The notes under the pieces were generated by a model. That model saw only the letters and a program-made list of their open reading frames with translations. It did no database searches and had not been told where the DNA came from. Below, in pieces: positions 1-8,011 of a stretch of DNA of 64,000 nt (position 1 is its first letter; every line of letters starts with the position of its first letter). The translations under genes were made by a program, and so were the position numbers. Source of the DNA: Thalassobius sp049116315 (GTDB lineage Bacteria; Pseudomonadota; Alphaproteobacteria; Rhodobacterales; Rhodobacteraceae); the NCBI GenBank assembly GCA_049116315.1, contig JAGDZD010000015.1, forward strand, positions 336,217-400,216, written 5' to 3'.

Positions 1-456
1 AACCGCGGCGTCGAGGTTCAAGCCCAACAGGCTTTCGCCATCCACATGTGTGATAAAGTCGCCAGATTCGATACCGGCCTCGCTGGCAGGGGTGCCATCG
101 ATGGGTGAGACAACTTTGACAAAGCCTTCTTCTTGGGTAACTTCGATGCCCAAGCCGCCAAATTCGCCCCGGGTTTGCACCCGCATGTCCGCGGCGTCGT
201 CAGGCGACAGATAGCTTGAGTGAGGATCCAGCGAGGTCAGCATCCCGTTGATGGCAGCCTCGATCAGGTCTTTTTCATCAACTTGTTCAACGTATTGGGC
301 GCGGACACGCTCAAAGATGTCACCAAAAAGATCGAGCTGTTCATAGACATTCGTCTGTTTTGCACTTTCCTGTGCCAGCAAAGGCCCCGCCAGTTGGGTG
401 GTTGCGATTGCCCCAGCTAGGGTGCCGCCAATCGCGGCCATGACGAATTTCTTCAT
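1..456 (-). CDS. ctpA: S41 family C-terminal processing protease, N-terminal part (runs off left edge)
   Basis: Only the first 152 residues are inside the window. The protein opens MKKFVMAAIGGTLAGAIA, an N-terminal signal or anchor segment ending near LLAQ, so it should act in the periplasm. A region with ATSLDPHS-like (MLTSLDPHSSYLSP) sequence and a PDZ domain (GGLGIEVTQEEGFVKVVSP, then ASEAGIESGDFITHVDG) follow, typical of CtpA/Prc proteases, which trim cell-envelope proteins. The Ser/Lys catalytic residues lie beyond the edge. The ATG at 456 comes three bases after the stop of the EnvC-like gene, so the two are probably co-transcribed; the envC-ctpA pairing is common and links this protease to septal peptidoglycan hydrolysis. 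The family is clear; the specific substrate is not. Confidence 0.9.
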   Translation of the reverse strand, partial: MKKFVMAAIGGTLAGAIATTQLAGPLLAQESAKQTNVYEQLDLFGDIFERVRAQYVEQVDEKDLIEAAINGMLTSLDPHSSYLSPDDAADMRVQTRGEFGGLGIEVTQEEGFVKVVSPIDGTPASEAGIESGDFITHVDGESLLGLNLDAAV

Positions 457-459
457 CGC

Positions 460-1602
460 TCAGTTATCCTTCCCCGTTATGAACCACGTTTCCGGGTCGA
501 CCGGTTCGTTGGCTTCTCTGACTTCTATATAGAGCGTTTCTGACGCCTCAGCGCCAGCCCCCTCACTGGCCTGTGATAAAATTGAGCCGATTTCTGCATC
601 TTGGCCACCCATTAAGCCGATTGGGCTGCCAGATGGCAGCACTTGACCCGTCTCTCCATAGACAACATCGAGCCCGGCAAAGACAAACAGCACGCCCGCT
701 TGCGGCTCAAGAATCATCACTGTGCCAAAATCCAGCAAGGGGCCTTGGTACCGGATGGTGGCGGCTGCCGGTGTGGTGACCAATGCACGCGGTCGCGTGG
801 CGAGGATAATGCCGGGGCGTGCAATGCCTGCGGCATCGGCTTCGCCCGCCCTGCGCAGCATCAATCCCTGAACGGGCAATGCCAAATGGCCTTTGCGGTG
901 GGTTATATCAGGTAGGCTGCCGTCAACTTCGTCTTCTGCGATATCGGTCAGGCCGCTGGCAAATCCTTGCAGGGTTTCTGTTGAGGCAATCAAAATAGCC
1001 GTGCGAACCGGATCCTCGTTAAAGCGCCGTGGCAGATCGGTGCGATCGGCCAAAGCCTGCGACAATTCCGTGCGGGCTGTTTGCACCCCATTCAGGCCCC
1101 TTTTCAGGGTCTCAACGGCGTTTTCCTGTAACAAGCGCAGGGTGGCTGCTTCTTGCAGTTCCAAGCGCAGCTCTTCGGCTTTGCGGTTCAAGGCAGGCGT
1201 GACATCGGCCAACAGCATCCCAGACCGGGCGGTGTCCGCTGGGCCGTTGGGGTGCAACATGGCGACGGGCGCAGGCGTGGCTGACAGTGTCAGCAAAACC
1301 CCAAGCAATTGCGAGATTTCGTCTTCGCGCGCATTCAGCTTGGCCTGGACTTGGGCTTCGCGCAGCGAGGCGCGTCGCAAACCTTCACGAATGGCCTGCA
1401 GCCCATCTTCGTAGGCGCGCAGAGTTTCAGACAAAGCTTTGACGCGATCACGCGCGCTATCGGCTTGATCCAGCTTGATCGCGGCAGCGTCCAGACGTTC
1501 AGCCGCACTCTGCGCCAAGGCGGCCGGATCTGATTGTGCCGATCCGGGGTCCCCAAGGCCCAAAAGACCGAGTGTCAGAACAAGTGCCGCGCGCCTAATC
1601 AT
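460..1602 (-). CDS. envC: EnvC-type murein hydrolase activator
   Basis: 380 residues. A signal peptide (MIRRAALVLTLGLLGLG, cleavage near GSAQ) is followed by a long coiled coil (about residues 25-210, rich in A, E, L, R) and a C-terminal LytM/M23-fold domain. The zinc ligands of active M23 peptidases are missing: the usual HxH motif is replaced by LYIEVRE near the C terminus. This is what defines the EnvC class, which does not cut peptidoglycan but activates amidases at the septum. The start overlaps the end of gpmI by four bases (ATGA), and ctpA follows three bases after the stop, so it sits inside a translationally coupled operon. Family assignment is firm; the amidase partner is not in the window. 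Confidence 0.88.
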   Translation of the reverse strand: MIRRAALVLTLGLLGLGDPGSAQSDPAALAQSAAERLDAAAIKLDQADSARDRVKALSETLRAYEDGLQAIREGLRRASLREAQVQAKLNAREDEISQLLGVLLTLSATPAPVAMLHPNGPADTARSGMLLADVTPALNRKAEELRLELQEAATLRLLQENAVETLKRGLNGVQTARTELSQALADRTDLPRRFNEDPVRTAILIASTETLQGFASGLTDIAEDEVDGSLPDITHRKGHLALPVQGLMLRRAGEADAAGIARPGIILATRPRALVTTPAAATIRYQGPLLDFGTVMILEPQAGVLFVFAGLDVVYGETGQVLPSGSPIGLMGGQDAEIGSILSQASEGAGAEASETLYIEVREANEPVDPETWFITGKDN

Positions 1603-3116
1603 CCCAGCAGGCTTTTCCCGGTCATTTCTTTGGGTTGCTCTAGTCCCATCAATGCCAGCAAAGTTGGGGCCAGATCGGCCAGTCGTCCTGACGAAAGCTG
1701 AGCCCCCTCGGGGCCGCCCACCAAGGCGACGGGCACAGGGTTGATGGTGTGCGCGGTGTGTGGTCCCCCGGTTTCCGGGTCCAACATCATTTCGCAGTTG
1801 CCGTGGTCAGCGGTGACAAGCATTGCACCCCCAACCTTTTCCAGCGCCGCAACGACCAGACCAAGACCTTGGTCAACTGCTTCGCAGGCTTTCATGGCCG
1901 CTTGCAGATCGCCGGTGTGTCCGACCATATCGGGGTTGGCAAAGTTGGTCACAATCAGATCGTAGCCCGCCTCGATTGCTTTGACAAAGTTTTCTGCCAC
2001 TTCTGCCGACGACATTTCGGGCTGAAGATCATAGGTTGCAACGCTGGGTGACGGCGCCATGTAACGATCTTCGCCGACTTCGGGATCTTCTTTGCCACCG
2101 TTCAAGAAGAAGGTGACATGCGGGTATTTTTCAGTCTCGGCCAAGCGGAATTGGGTCTTGCCCTGTTTGGCCACCCATTCCCCAAGCGTGTTGACGATGT
2201 TGCGCGGTGGGAAAACGGTGCTGAGATAGGCGTTGTGGCCTTCGGAATATTCCACCATGCCTAGCAAAGCGGCCCAATCTGGACGGGGGCCTGTGTCAAA
2301 CTCGGCAAAATTTGCTTCGCCGACCGCGCGTAGGATTTCGCGGGCCCGATCTGCGCGGAAGTTCAAACAAAACAGCCCGTCGCCGTCTTTGGCTCCGGCA
2401 TAGTCGCCGAGCACGGTGGCGGGGACAAACTCATCTGTAACGTCAGCGTCATAGGCCGCTTGAACCGCAGAAATGGCCGTGTCCGCGGTTGGGCCATCGC
2501 CCTTGATCATGGCGCCATATGCCTGCGAAACGCGCTCCCAGCGGTTGTCGCGATCCATCGCAAAATACCGGCCGGTGATGCTGGCAATAAACGCGTTCTC
2601 GGGCAGGGCGGCCTCAAGCGCTTTTAAGTAGGAAAGCGCGGATTTAGGCGCCACATCGCGCCCATCGGTCATTGCGTGAAACGCCACGGGCACACCTTGG
2701 TCGGTGAGTGCTTTGACGGCGGCAATGAGGTGGGTCAGATGACCATGCACCCCCCCGTCAGACACCAGCCCCATCAAATGGGCCGTGCCACCAGTGGCTT
2801 TGATCTTGTTGGCAAAATCGAGGATGGCATCCGCTTGATAGAAGCTGCCGTCTTCGATGGACAGGTCAATCTGACCCAGATCCATCGCCACAACGCGGCC
2901 CGCGCCAATATTGGTGTGGCCCACTTCGGAATTGCCCATTTGCCCGCTGGGCAAGCCAACGTCCGGCCCATGCGTCAGCAATTCGTTTGTGGGGCAGGTC
3001 GCCATTATCCGATCAAACGTCGGGGTGTTTGCCAATGCAGGGGCATTTGCGGTTGTGTCCGCACGTTTGCCCCAGCCGTCTAGAATGCACAAAACAACAG
3101 GTTTAGGAATGGTCAT
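1599..3116 (-). CDS. gpmI: 2,3-bisphosphoglycerate-independent phosphoglycerate mutase
   Basis: 505 residues, the usual length for the metal-dependent (iPGM) enzyme that interconverts 3- and 2-phosphoglycerate in glycolysis and gluconeogenesis. The start MTIPKPVVLCILDGWG contains the metal-binding Asp of the alkaline-phosphatase superfamily; the catalytic serine lies in MGNSEVGHTNIG (Ser63). The later VTADHGNCE and HTAHTINPVPV segments supply further metal ligands. Its Shine-Dalgarno sequence (GAGGGG on the minus strand) lies inside a predicted hairpin at 3121-3169, which may control translation. It is located between rlmH and envC in a probable operon. Confidence 0.97.
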   Translation of the reverse strand: MTIPKPVVLCILDGWGKRADTTANAPALANTPTFDRIMATCPTNELLTHGPDVGLPSGQMGNSEVGHTNIGAGRVVAMDLGQIDLSIEDGSFYQADAILDFANKIKATGGTAHLMGLVSDGGVHGHLTHLIAAVKALTDQGVPVAFHAMTDGRDVAPKSALSYLKALEAALPENAFIASITGRYFAMDRDNRWERVSQAYGAMIKGDGPTADTAISAVQAAYDADVTDEFVPATVLGDYAGAKDGDGLFCLNFRADRAREILRAVGEANFAEFDTGPRPDWAALLGMVEYSEGHNAYLSTVFPPRNIVNTLGEWVAKQGKTQFRLAETEKYPHVTFFLNGGKEDPEVGEDRYMAPSPSVATYDLQPEMSSAEVAENFVKAIEAGYDLIVTNFANPDMVGHTGDLQAAMKACEAVDQGLGLVVAALEKVGGAMLVTADHGNCEMMLDPETGGPHTAHTINPVPVALVGGPEGAQLSSGRLADLAPTLLALMGLEQPKEMTGKSLLG

Positions 3117-3120
3117 GGTC

Positions 3121-3169
3121 TGCCCCTCATAGCTTAGGTGCTGTCTAAGCGGCTATGGGCGGCGGGGCA
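3121..3169 (-). promoter_or_regulatory. Nested hairpin overlapping the gpmI ribosome binding site
   Basis: Three stacked inverted repeats share one centre: TGCCCC (3121-3126) with GGGGCA (3164-3169), CATAG (3128-3132) with CTATG (3153-3157), and CTTAG (3133-3137) with CTAAG (3145-3149). On the mRNA the outer stem covers the GAGGGG that serves as the gpmI Shine-Dalgarno sequence, a few bases before the ATG at 3116. There is no T-tract after it, so it is not a simple terminator. Translational control of gpmI is an inference. Confidence 0.55.
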
Positions 3170-3174
3170 AGCGT

Positions 3175-3645
3175 TCAGACCCGGTGATAGGGGCTGCCGG
3201 CGAGAATTGACGCCGCACGGTAGAGTTGTTCGCTTAACATGGTGCGCGCCAGCATATGTGGCCAGACCATTTTGCCCAAAGAAATGGCAAAGTCAGCCTT
3301 TGCCCTGAGGCTGGGATCAATGCCATCCGCGCCGCCAATTACAAAGGCCAGATCCGCGCGACCCGCGTCCCGCCAATCTCCAATGCGTTGGGCAAAATCT
3401 GGCGAGGAGATCAGTTTGCCGCGCTCGTCCAGTATGCACAGGACCGCGCCGCGCGGCAGGGCCCGCTCCAGCAGAGCGGCTTCGGCTTTCATGCCGCCGC
3501 CCTTTTTGTCTTCGACTTCGTGAATGGACAAGGGACCGAGACCCAAGCTGCGACCGGTGCGATCAAAGCGGGTGACATAGTCGTCAATCAGTGCACGTTC
3601 TGGGCCGGAACGCAGCCGGCCCACCGCACAAATATGAACCCGCAT
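3175..3645 (-). CDS. rlmH: 23S rRNA pseudouridine(1915)-N3-methyltransferase RlmH
   Basis: 156 residues from the internal Met (MRVHICAVGRLRSGPE), which matches the usual length and start of the family; a 12-residue longer reading frame upstream is not conserved in style and lies inside rsfS. RlmH is a SPOUT-fold enzyme that methylates pseudouridine 1915 in helix 69 of 23S rRNA on assembled 70S ribosomes using SAM. The SAM-binding knot is visible as FVIGGADGIDP and the C-terminal LYRAASILAGSPYHRV. Its ATG shares one base with the rsfS stop (TGATG), indicating translational coupling to another ribosome-acting factor. Confidence 0.96.
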   Translation of the reverse strand: MRVHICAVGRLRSGPERALIDDYVTRFDRTGRSLGLGPLSIHEVEDKKGGGMKAEAALLERALPRGAVLCILDERGKLISSPDFAQRIGDWRDAGRADLAFVIGGADGIDPSLRAKADFAISLGKMVWPHMLARTMLSEQLYRAASILAGSPYHRV

Positions 3646-4010
3646 CAGGCTTTGGAGGGCTCTGCTGCGCCGGGCTGCCACATCTTTTCGATCTGGTAGA
3701 ATTCGCGCACTTCTGGACGGAAGACATGCACAATGACGTCACCCGTATCGATCAGAACCCAATCGCCAGTTTCCTTGCCTTCGATCCGACATGGCCAGTT
3801 GAATTCGCGTTTGACCCGCTCGACTAGTTTTTCGGCAAGCGCAGAGACCTGACGCGAAGAGCGCCCGGAGCAAATAACCATGTAGTCGCCAAACGACGTT
3901 TTGCCGCGCAAATCGATTTGCACGACCTCTTCAGCTTTGTCTTCGTCAAGCGAGGTGAGGATGCGTTCCAGCAAAGCTTCGCTGGTCACGACAGGGGGAG
4001 AGCTGTTCAC
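3645..4010 (-). CDS. rsfS: Ribosomal silencing factor RsfS
   Basis: 121 residues from a GTG start. RsfS (Iojap/DUF143 family) binds L14 of the 50S subunit and blocks subunit joining during starvation. Family signatures include the VVQIDLRGKTSFGDYMVICSG-type core, SRQVSALAEKL and DWVLIDTGDVIVHVF. The start is unsettled: the same frame stays open upstream to at least 4070 (reading LSLTTDAASAAEPGAAV before the GTG) but has no ATG or obvious GTG there, while the only strong Shine-Dalgarno (AAGGAGGA) precedes an ATG at 4063 in another frame. That frame ends in GTGA at the rsfS start. Either rsfS is translated by coupling, or the 5' end carries a frameshift. Confidence 0.93.
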   Translation of the reverse strand: MNSSPPVVTSEALLERILTSLDEDKAEEVVQIDLRGKTSFGDYMVICSGRSSRQVSALAEKLVERVKREFNWPCRIEGKETGDWVLIDTGDVIVHVFRPEVREFYQIEKMWQPGAAEPSKA

Positions 4011-4063
4011 AGCGGCCCCCGGTTCTGCGGCCGAAGCCGCATCGGTGGTAAGAGACAGGACAT
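4007..4063 (-). CDS. Putative 18-residue leader ORF coupled to rsfS
   Basis: An ATG at 4063 lies at good spacing behind AAGGAGGACA and opens an 18-codon frame (MSCLLPPMRLRPQNRGPL) that ends in TGA overlapping the rsfS GTG by four bases (GTGA). It could be a leader peptide that delivers ribosomes to rsfS, or the remnant of the true rsfS start after a small indel, since the rsfS frame is also open here and reads like a normal flexible N terminus. No homolog is recognised. Confidence 0.35.
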   Translation of the reverse strand: MSCLLPPMRLRPQNRGPL

Positions 4064-4111
4064 TGTCCTCCTTTTGGTGTGCACGGCGTTTGTGTCGTGC
4101 TGGATTGAATC

Positions 4112-4140
4112 AGAATACCATTGGCGCTGAGAAATCTCAA
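4112..4140 (-). promoter_or_regulatory. Sigma-70-like promoter for the rsfS-rlmH-gpmI-envC-ctpA operon
   Basis: On the minus strand TTGAGA (4140-4135) and TATTCT (4117-4112) are separated by 17 bases, close to the housekeeping consensus. The predicted transcript would start near 4105, about 40 bases before the leader ORF. No other good promoter is evident before gpmI. Confidence 0.55.
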
Positions 4141-4279
4141 TCGCCACAGATGGGGAGATAGGCGTGTCGCGGCGGATTTGAAGGATTTTTGTTATATTGA
4201 GCGCGTTTCACGCGCACAGGTCTGTCTCGTCTACGGCCTTTGGCCGTCTCCTCGGGGCAGGCGCGTGGTGCGGTTTGGG

Positions 4280-5647
4280 CTAAAGGCTGGGGGTTTGATC
4301 CTGTGGAGCGGGCAGGACGGTCACCTCGCGCTGAGGGAAGGGGATGGTGATTCCATTGTCCTGAAAGCTGTCCCAGAGCGCGAGATAGACATTGCCGCGG
4401 ATGTTGGTCAGCCCACCGGTCGGGTCTTCGATCCAAAAGCGCAGGACGAAATCAACCGAGCTGTCGCCGAACCCCACGATATGGCACACCGGGGGCTTGC
4501 TAGAGAGGACACGATCCACACTGAGGGCAGCCTGCACGGCGAGCTGACGCACCTGATGAGGGTTGTCGTTATAGCCGGTGCCAAAAAAGATATCGAGCCG
4601 AACGTAGTCATTGGAGTGGGACCAATTCACCACCTGACCAGTGATCAGATCTTCGTTTGGGATCAGATATTCTTTGCCATCCCGGGTCACCACACTGACA
4701 TAGCGCGCGCCAAGGGCTTCGATCCAGCCGAAGGTTTCACCCAGCGAGATGACATCCCCCGGTTTGATCGATTTGTCGAGCAGGATGATCACCCCTGAAA
4801 CGAGGTTGGACACAACTTTTTGCAGGCCAAACCCAAGGCCCAGACCGATGGCCCCCGACAGGAAGGCAAGCCCGGTCAGGTCAACGCCAACCGCCTTGAG
4901 GCCGACAAAGAAGGCCATGCCATAAAAGATCACCTGAGACAGCTTGACCAACAAGACCTGCATCGAGGGCGAGATCTCTGTGTTGCGCCGGATGCTTTGG
5001 CCGCTGGTGCGGGTCAGAAAGCGGGCCAGTGCAAACAGTGCCCCAAGGATCACGACGGCCTGAAGCACCAACCACAGGGTCAGGTGCATTTCCCCGATAT
5101 CAAGCGCCGCGCTTTCCAGCAGCAACTGTGCGTCCGATGTCAGCCCCAGAATCGACAGGGTCACCCATGTCCAGCCGCTATACCGAACAAGGGCGCGCAA
5201 AACGGAATTGCCGATGAGCCGCGTCAGAAAGGCGATCAGCAGCCACGCCAGCGTGAGCTCGGCCAAAATGCCCAACATATACGAGCGGCTGGGCCAGGTT
5301 ATTTCGCGCATGACCCAAACGGTGGGCCAGATCAGCGCCACAAAAGAGATGAGCCAAAGGCGGCGGTGCAGGATCACCAGCACCCGCATGCGCCAGGTGG
5401 GCCAGCCGGTGCGGCCCCGCATCCAGCGATACAGAACTGGCCCCAGTGTTTTGGCAACGATCAGGGCGGTCAGCACCAATCCTGCAGCGATCAACACTTG
5501 ATAGGCATTCCAAGGTCGCAACAGCGCTGCCAAGAACCCATTGGCATCATCCACAAGTGACAGCGCCACGTCCTGTGCGTTTTGCGCCGTCGGTTCTTGG
5601 GGGACATCGGCCAGTTGGGTTTGTTCTGGGTCGGTGAGGTCTGCCAT
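4280..5647 (-). CDS. MscS-family mechanosensitive ion channel
   Basis: 455 residues. Start chosen at the ATG (MADLTDPEQTQ) preceded by AGGAGAT; a 16-residue upstream extension lacks a ribosome site. After a polar N terminus come several membrane helices (about residues 55-270), then the MscS pore helix and beta domain: GLAFLSGAIGLGLGFGLQKVVSNLVSG, then GDVISLGETFGWIEALGARYV and the YLIPNEDLI motif. The C-terminal alpha/beta vestibule (about 360-445) follows. Larger than E. coli MscS (286 residues), so it resembles YbdG-type channels with extra helices. It should sit in the inner membrane and release solutes on hypo-osmotic shock. A lipoprotein gene lies 75 bases upstream on the same strand and may be co-transcribed. 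Confidence 0.93.
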   Translation of the reverse strand: MADLTDPEQTQLADVPQEPTAQNAQDVALSLVDDANGFLAALLRPWNAYQVLIAAGLVLTALIVAKTLGPVLYRWMRGRTGWPTWRMRVLVILHRRLWLISFVALIWPTVWVMREITWPSRSYMLGILAELTLAWLLIAFLTRLIGNSVLRALVRYSGWTWVTLSILGLTSDAQLLLESAALDIGEMHLTLWLVLQAVVILGALFALARFLTRTSGQSIRRNTEISPSMQVLLVKLSQVIFYGMAFFVGLKAVGVDLTGLAFLSGAIGLGLGFGLQKVVSNLVSGVIILLDKSIKPGDVISLGETFGWIEALGARYVSVVTRDGKEYLIPNEDLITGQVVNWSHSNDYVRLDIFFGTGYNDNPHQVRQLAVQAALSVDRVLSSKPPVCHIVGFGDSSVDFVLRFWIEDPTGGLTNIRGNVYLALWDSFQDNGITIPFPQREVTVLPAPQDQTPSL

Positions 5648-5722
5648 GCACTTGATCTCCTGACTCAAAGTTGCATGACAGTGGATGCGGAGCAAGCGTG
5701 CGTTCGCACTCTGCTTTGTTTG

Positions 5723-6256
5723 TTAGCGGATGGCCTCGGCGCATCTTGATGGGCTGGTGCTGTCGGTCGGGACATTGATCACCTGCCGCAATGGCATGTT
5801 CTGAATGACCGGCAAGAAGCGGTCGCCGCCGTCCATGCTGAGGCTGGCTGACACGGTGGCGGCCTCGTCCAGAGGGGCCGCAGTGCGACACCCTGCGATG
5901 CTGAGATTGAGGCTGCCCTTGGTGGTGTCTGGCGCGGCTTCTTTCCACGCCTTGGTCTGGGCTTGTAAGGCACGCAGCTTGGGGAGGTCCTGAGGGTGTA
6001 GGCGCCACATATCTTGGTCTTGAGCGAGGAAAAACTTGCCCGAGAGCGTTTCTGCGATGTCACTTCGGTGGGCGGCGAAGTTGAGGGCGAAGCCTTCGGT
6101 CGGGATTGCCAAGCCTGTCGGCACATCAAGCCGGGCTACGATGTTGGCAGGGTCTATGTCCGTTGGATTTGTGGTTTTGAAGTATTGGTCAACCGCTGGA
6201 TCAGCCGCGCTGCATCCGGCCAAAAGCAATCCAAAAACGAATAGAACATTTTTCAT
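5723..6256 (-). CDS. Small lipoprotein of unknown function
   Basis: 177 residues beginning MKNVLFVFGLLLAGCSAADP, a clear type II signal peptide with the lipobox LAGC, so Cys15 should be lipidated. The rest is soluble, about 160 residues, with two further cysteines (in IAGCRTAAP and PSRCAEAIR near the C terminus) that might form a disulfide. No domain recognised. It is transcribed toward the MscS gene and diverges from the DUF2975 gene across an AT-rich 69-base gap, which should contain both promoters. Confidence 0.75.
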   Translation of the reverse strand: MKNVLFVFGLLLAGCSAADPAVDQYFKTTNPTDIDPANIVARLDVPTGLAIPTEGFALNFAAHRSDIAETLSGKFFLAQDQDMWRLHPQDLPKLRALQAQTKAWKEAAPDTTKGSLNLSIAGCRTAAPLDEAATVSASLSMDGGDRFLPVIQNMPLRQVINVPTDSTSPSRCAEAIR

Positions 6257-6325
6257 GATATTTCCCTATGATTCGGTCAAAAATTATCGTAAAACATTAA
6301 AAAGTAAGTTTTTGGAGATGAGTCA

Positions 6326-6853
6326 ATGGCAGAAGTTCAGGCGCTGAGTAAAGCGGTGGTTCTGATGGCGCGACTGGGCATTGTGGGGCTGGGGGGCACC
6401 ATGTGCTGGACTGTCTGGCAAGCATTTGATCAGCCGCGATCGTTTGCTGAGGCAGCGGTGGATGTGCCTGTGATTGCACCTCCGGCGGATCTCGCTTTGG
6501 GGGTGGCAACAGCGATTGTTGCCTTGCCAATGTTGGCCATGATCGGCGTCTTGTGGCGGGTGCAGCACCTATTTGCGTGGTATGGCACGGGCGAAGTTCT
6601 GGCGCCGGAACCTGCCCGCCATATCCGATCCGTGGGAATCTGGATATTGATTGCGGCTTTGTTGTCGGTGCTGTCCCGTCCGCTGCTGTCTGTTTTGCTT
6701 ACGATGGGCAACCCGGCGGGTCAGCGCGCGTTGTCGGTTTCGTTTTCGTCGACTGACTTTGCTTTGGTGCTGGCAGGGGGCGTGATGTTGGTGCTAGGTC
6801 AAGTGCTGCATCACGCGGCTATGGTGGCGGCAGAAAATAAGGCGTTCGTTTGA
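6326..6853 (+). CDS. DUF2975-family membrane protein
   Basis: 175 residues with four likely membrane helices (about 13-35, 50-75, 100-123, 145-165) and little else. This layout, with a one-base overlap into a small Cro/C1-type regulator, matches the DUF2975/XRE gene pair seen in many bacteria (the YoaS/YozG pair of Bacillus is the familiar example). GGAGA precedes the ATG. The function of DUF2975 is unknown; the tight coupling suggests the membrane protein senses something or modulates the regulator. Confidence 0.8.
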   Translation: MAEVQALSKAVVLMARLGIVGLGGTMCWTVWQAFDQPRSFAEAAVDVPVIAPPADLALGVATAIVALPMLAMIGVLWRVQHLFAWYGTGEVLAPEPARHIRSVGIWILIAALLSVLSRPLLSVLLTMGNPAGQRALSVSFSSTDFALVLAGGVMLVLGQVLHHAAMVAAENKAFV

Positions 6854-7065
6854 TGGAGATCGTGGTTCGGCTGGATGTCATTCTGGCGCTGAGGAAAATG
6901 AAGTCGCGTGATTTGGCTCAGCGCATTGGCATTTCCGAGCAAAACCTGTCGTTGCTTAAATCCGGCAAGGTCAAAGGTGTGCGCTTTGAAACGCTGGCAA
7001 AGATCTGTGCCGAGCTGGACTGTCAGCCGGGGGATTTGCTGGAGGCCGTTGAGAGCGCGCACTAA
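6853..7065 (+). CDS. XRE-family (YozG-like) small DNA-binding regulator
   Basis: 70 residues from the ATG that overlaps the DUF2975 stop by one base (TGATG). Nearly the whole protein is a single helix-turn-helix: LALRKMKSRDLAQRIGISEQ, then NLSLLKSGKVKGVRFETLAKICAELDCQPGDLLE. Proteins of this size and pattern (YozG/Cro-like) bind DNA as dimers. It probably regulates its own operon together with the DUF2975 partner; no operator could be identified with confidence. Confidence 0.88.
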   Translation: MEIVVRLDVILALRKMKSRDLAQRIGISEQNLSLLKSGKVKGVRFETLAKICAELDCQPGDLLEAVESAH

Positions 7066-7132
7066 CCTCAGCCGTATTCAGCGGATCAGAAAACAGATTG
7101 TCTCGCCCTTAGGCAGGCTCTAACAAGTTTGG

Positions 7133-7876
7133 ATGGCTGAATTATTGTTAATCATATGTGCTGGCTTTGGGGCTGGCGTCGTGAATGCGTTGGCTGGCGG
7201 AGGTACGTTCCTGACGTTTCCTGCGCTGGTCTTTATCGGCATTCCCCCCGTGGCGGCAAATGCGACCAGTGCGGTTGCGGTTTTCCCCGGCTACTTGGCG
7301 TCGGTCTTTGGCTTTCGTGATGAAATCTCCTCGGTGCCAAAGGCCTCGTTGCTGCGGGCATCGATTCTCGCGCTGATCGGCGGATTGGTGGGTGGATTGC
7401 TGTTGTTGGTGTCATCCAACGAAATCTTTGCAGTTCTGGTGCCGTTTTTGTTGCTGGCGGCCACATTGGCGTTTGCGTTCCAAAAACCCATTCAACGTTG
7501 GATGCAGGGATCTGCGCTGAAGGCCACGCCCTATGGGACATTTGGCCTGTTGGCTGTGTCGATTTATGGCGGATACTTTAACGGCGGCCTTGGGATTGTG
7601 TTGCTGGCGCTCTTTGCGTTGTGGGGCATGGACAACCTTAACCAAATGAACGGCTTAAAGAATTGGCTGTCCTTTATGATATCGGCGATATCTGTGGCAA
7701 CCTTTGCGGTGGCTGGCATTGTGGCTTGGCCGCAGGCCTTGGTGATGGCCGTGGCCGCGATTGCCGGTGGTTTTGTGGGGGCCCGTTTGGCGCGACGCCT
7801 GCCAAAACAAGTGGTCCGTGGGGCCATCATTGTGATCGGCTTGGGCATGAGTTTGGTGTTCTTTGGCCGTATTTGA
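7133..7876 (+). CDS. TauE/SafE-family sulfite or organosulfonate exporter
   Basis: 247 residues and about eight membrane helices. Family features include the first-repeat motif GFGAGVVNALAGGGTFLTFPALVFIGIPPVAANATSAVA (residues 9-47) and the second-repeat YGGYFNGGLGIVLLALFALWG with LNGLKN-like NQMNGLKN. TauE/SafE proteins export sulfite, sulfoacetate and related anions across the inner membrane; marine members often accompany sulfonate breakdown, but no such genes lie next to it here, so the substrate is open. The ATG has only a weak ribosome site. Confidence 0.9.
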   Translation: MAELLLIICAGFGAGVVNALAGGGTFLTFPALVFIGIPPVAANATSAVAVFPGYLASVFGFRDEISSVPKASLLRASILALIGGLVGGLLLLVSSNEIFAVLVPFLLLAATLAFAFQKPIQRWMQGSALKATPYGTFGLLAVSIYGGYFNGGLGIVLLALFALWGMDNLNQMNGLKNWLSFMISAISVATFAVAGIVAWPQALVMAVAAIAGGFVGARLARRLPKQVVRGAIIVIGLGMSLVFFGRI

Positions 7877-7924
7877 TGGTGCACAGGCTTGATGCAACGC
7901 ATCTGTCCGTGTAGGAGAGGCGGC

Positions 7925-8011
7925 ATGAAACGCATTTTTGACATTGATGACCGCAGCTTTCTGCCTTGGCGGTTTTACGGTGCGTCGCTCACGGTACTTG
8001 CCGGCCTATAA
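7925..8011 (+). CDS. Putative 28-residue ORF upstream of leuC
   Basis: ATG follows a good Shine-Dalgarno (GTAGGAGAGG, spacing about 7) and encodes MKRIFDIDDRSFLPWRFYGA plus SLTVLAGL before TAA, 61 bases ahead of leuC. The C-terminal half looks like the start of a membrane helix, so this could be a truncated small membrane protein. It could also be a leader peptide: four leucine codons are all different (CTG, CTC, CTT, CTA) and the rare CTA is the last sense codon. An imperfect hairpin spans its end (TTGCCGGCC, loop TATAA, GGCGGGCCAA). Translation seems likely; the role is unknown. Confidence 0.5.
   Translation: MKRIFDIDDRSFLPWRFYGASLTVLAGL

Noticed and set aside
4820..5560. 246-residue plus-strand frame opposite the MscS gene
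   Set aside because: Gln- and Pro-rich shadow of a hydrophobic gene; no ribosome site.
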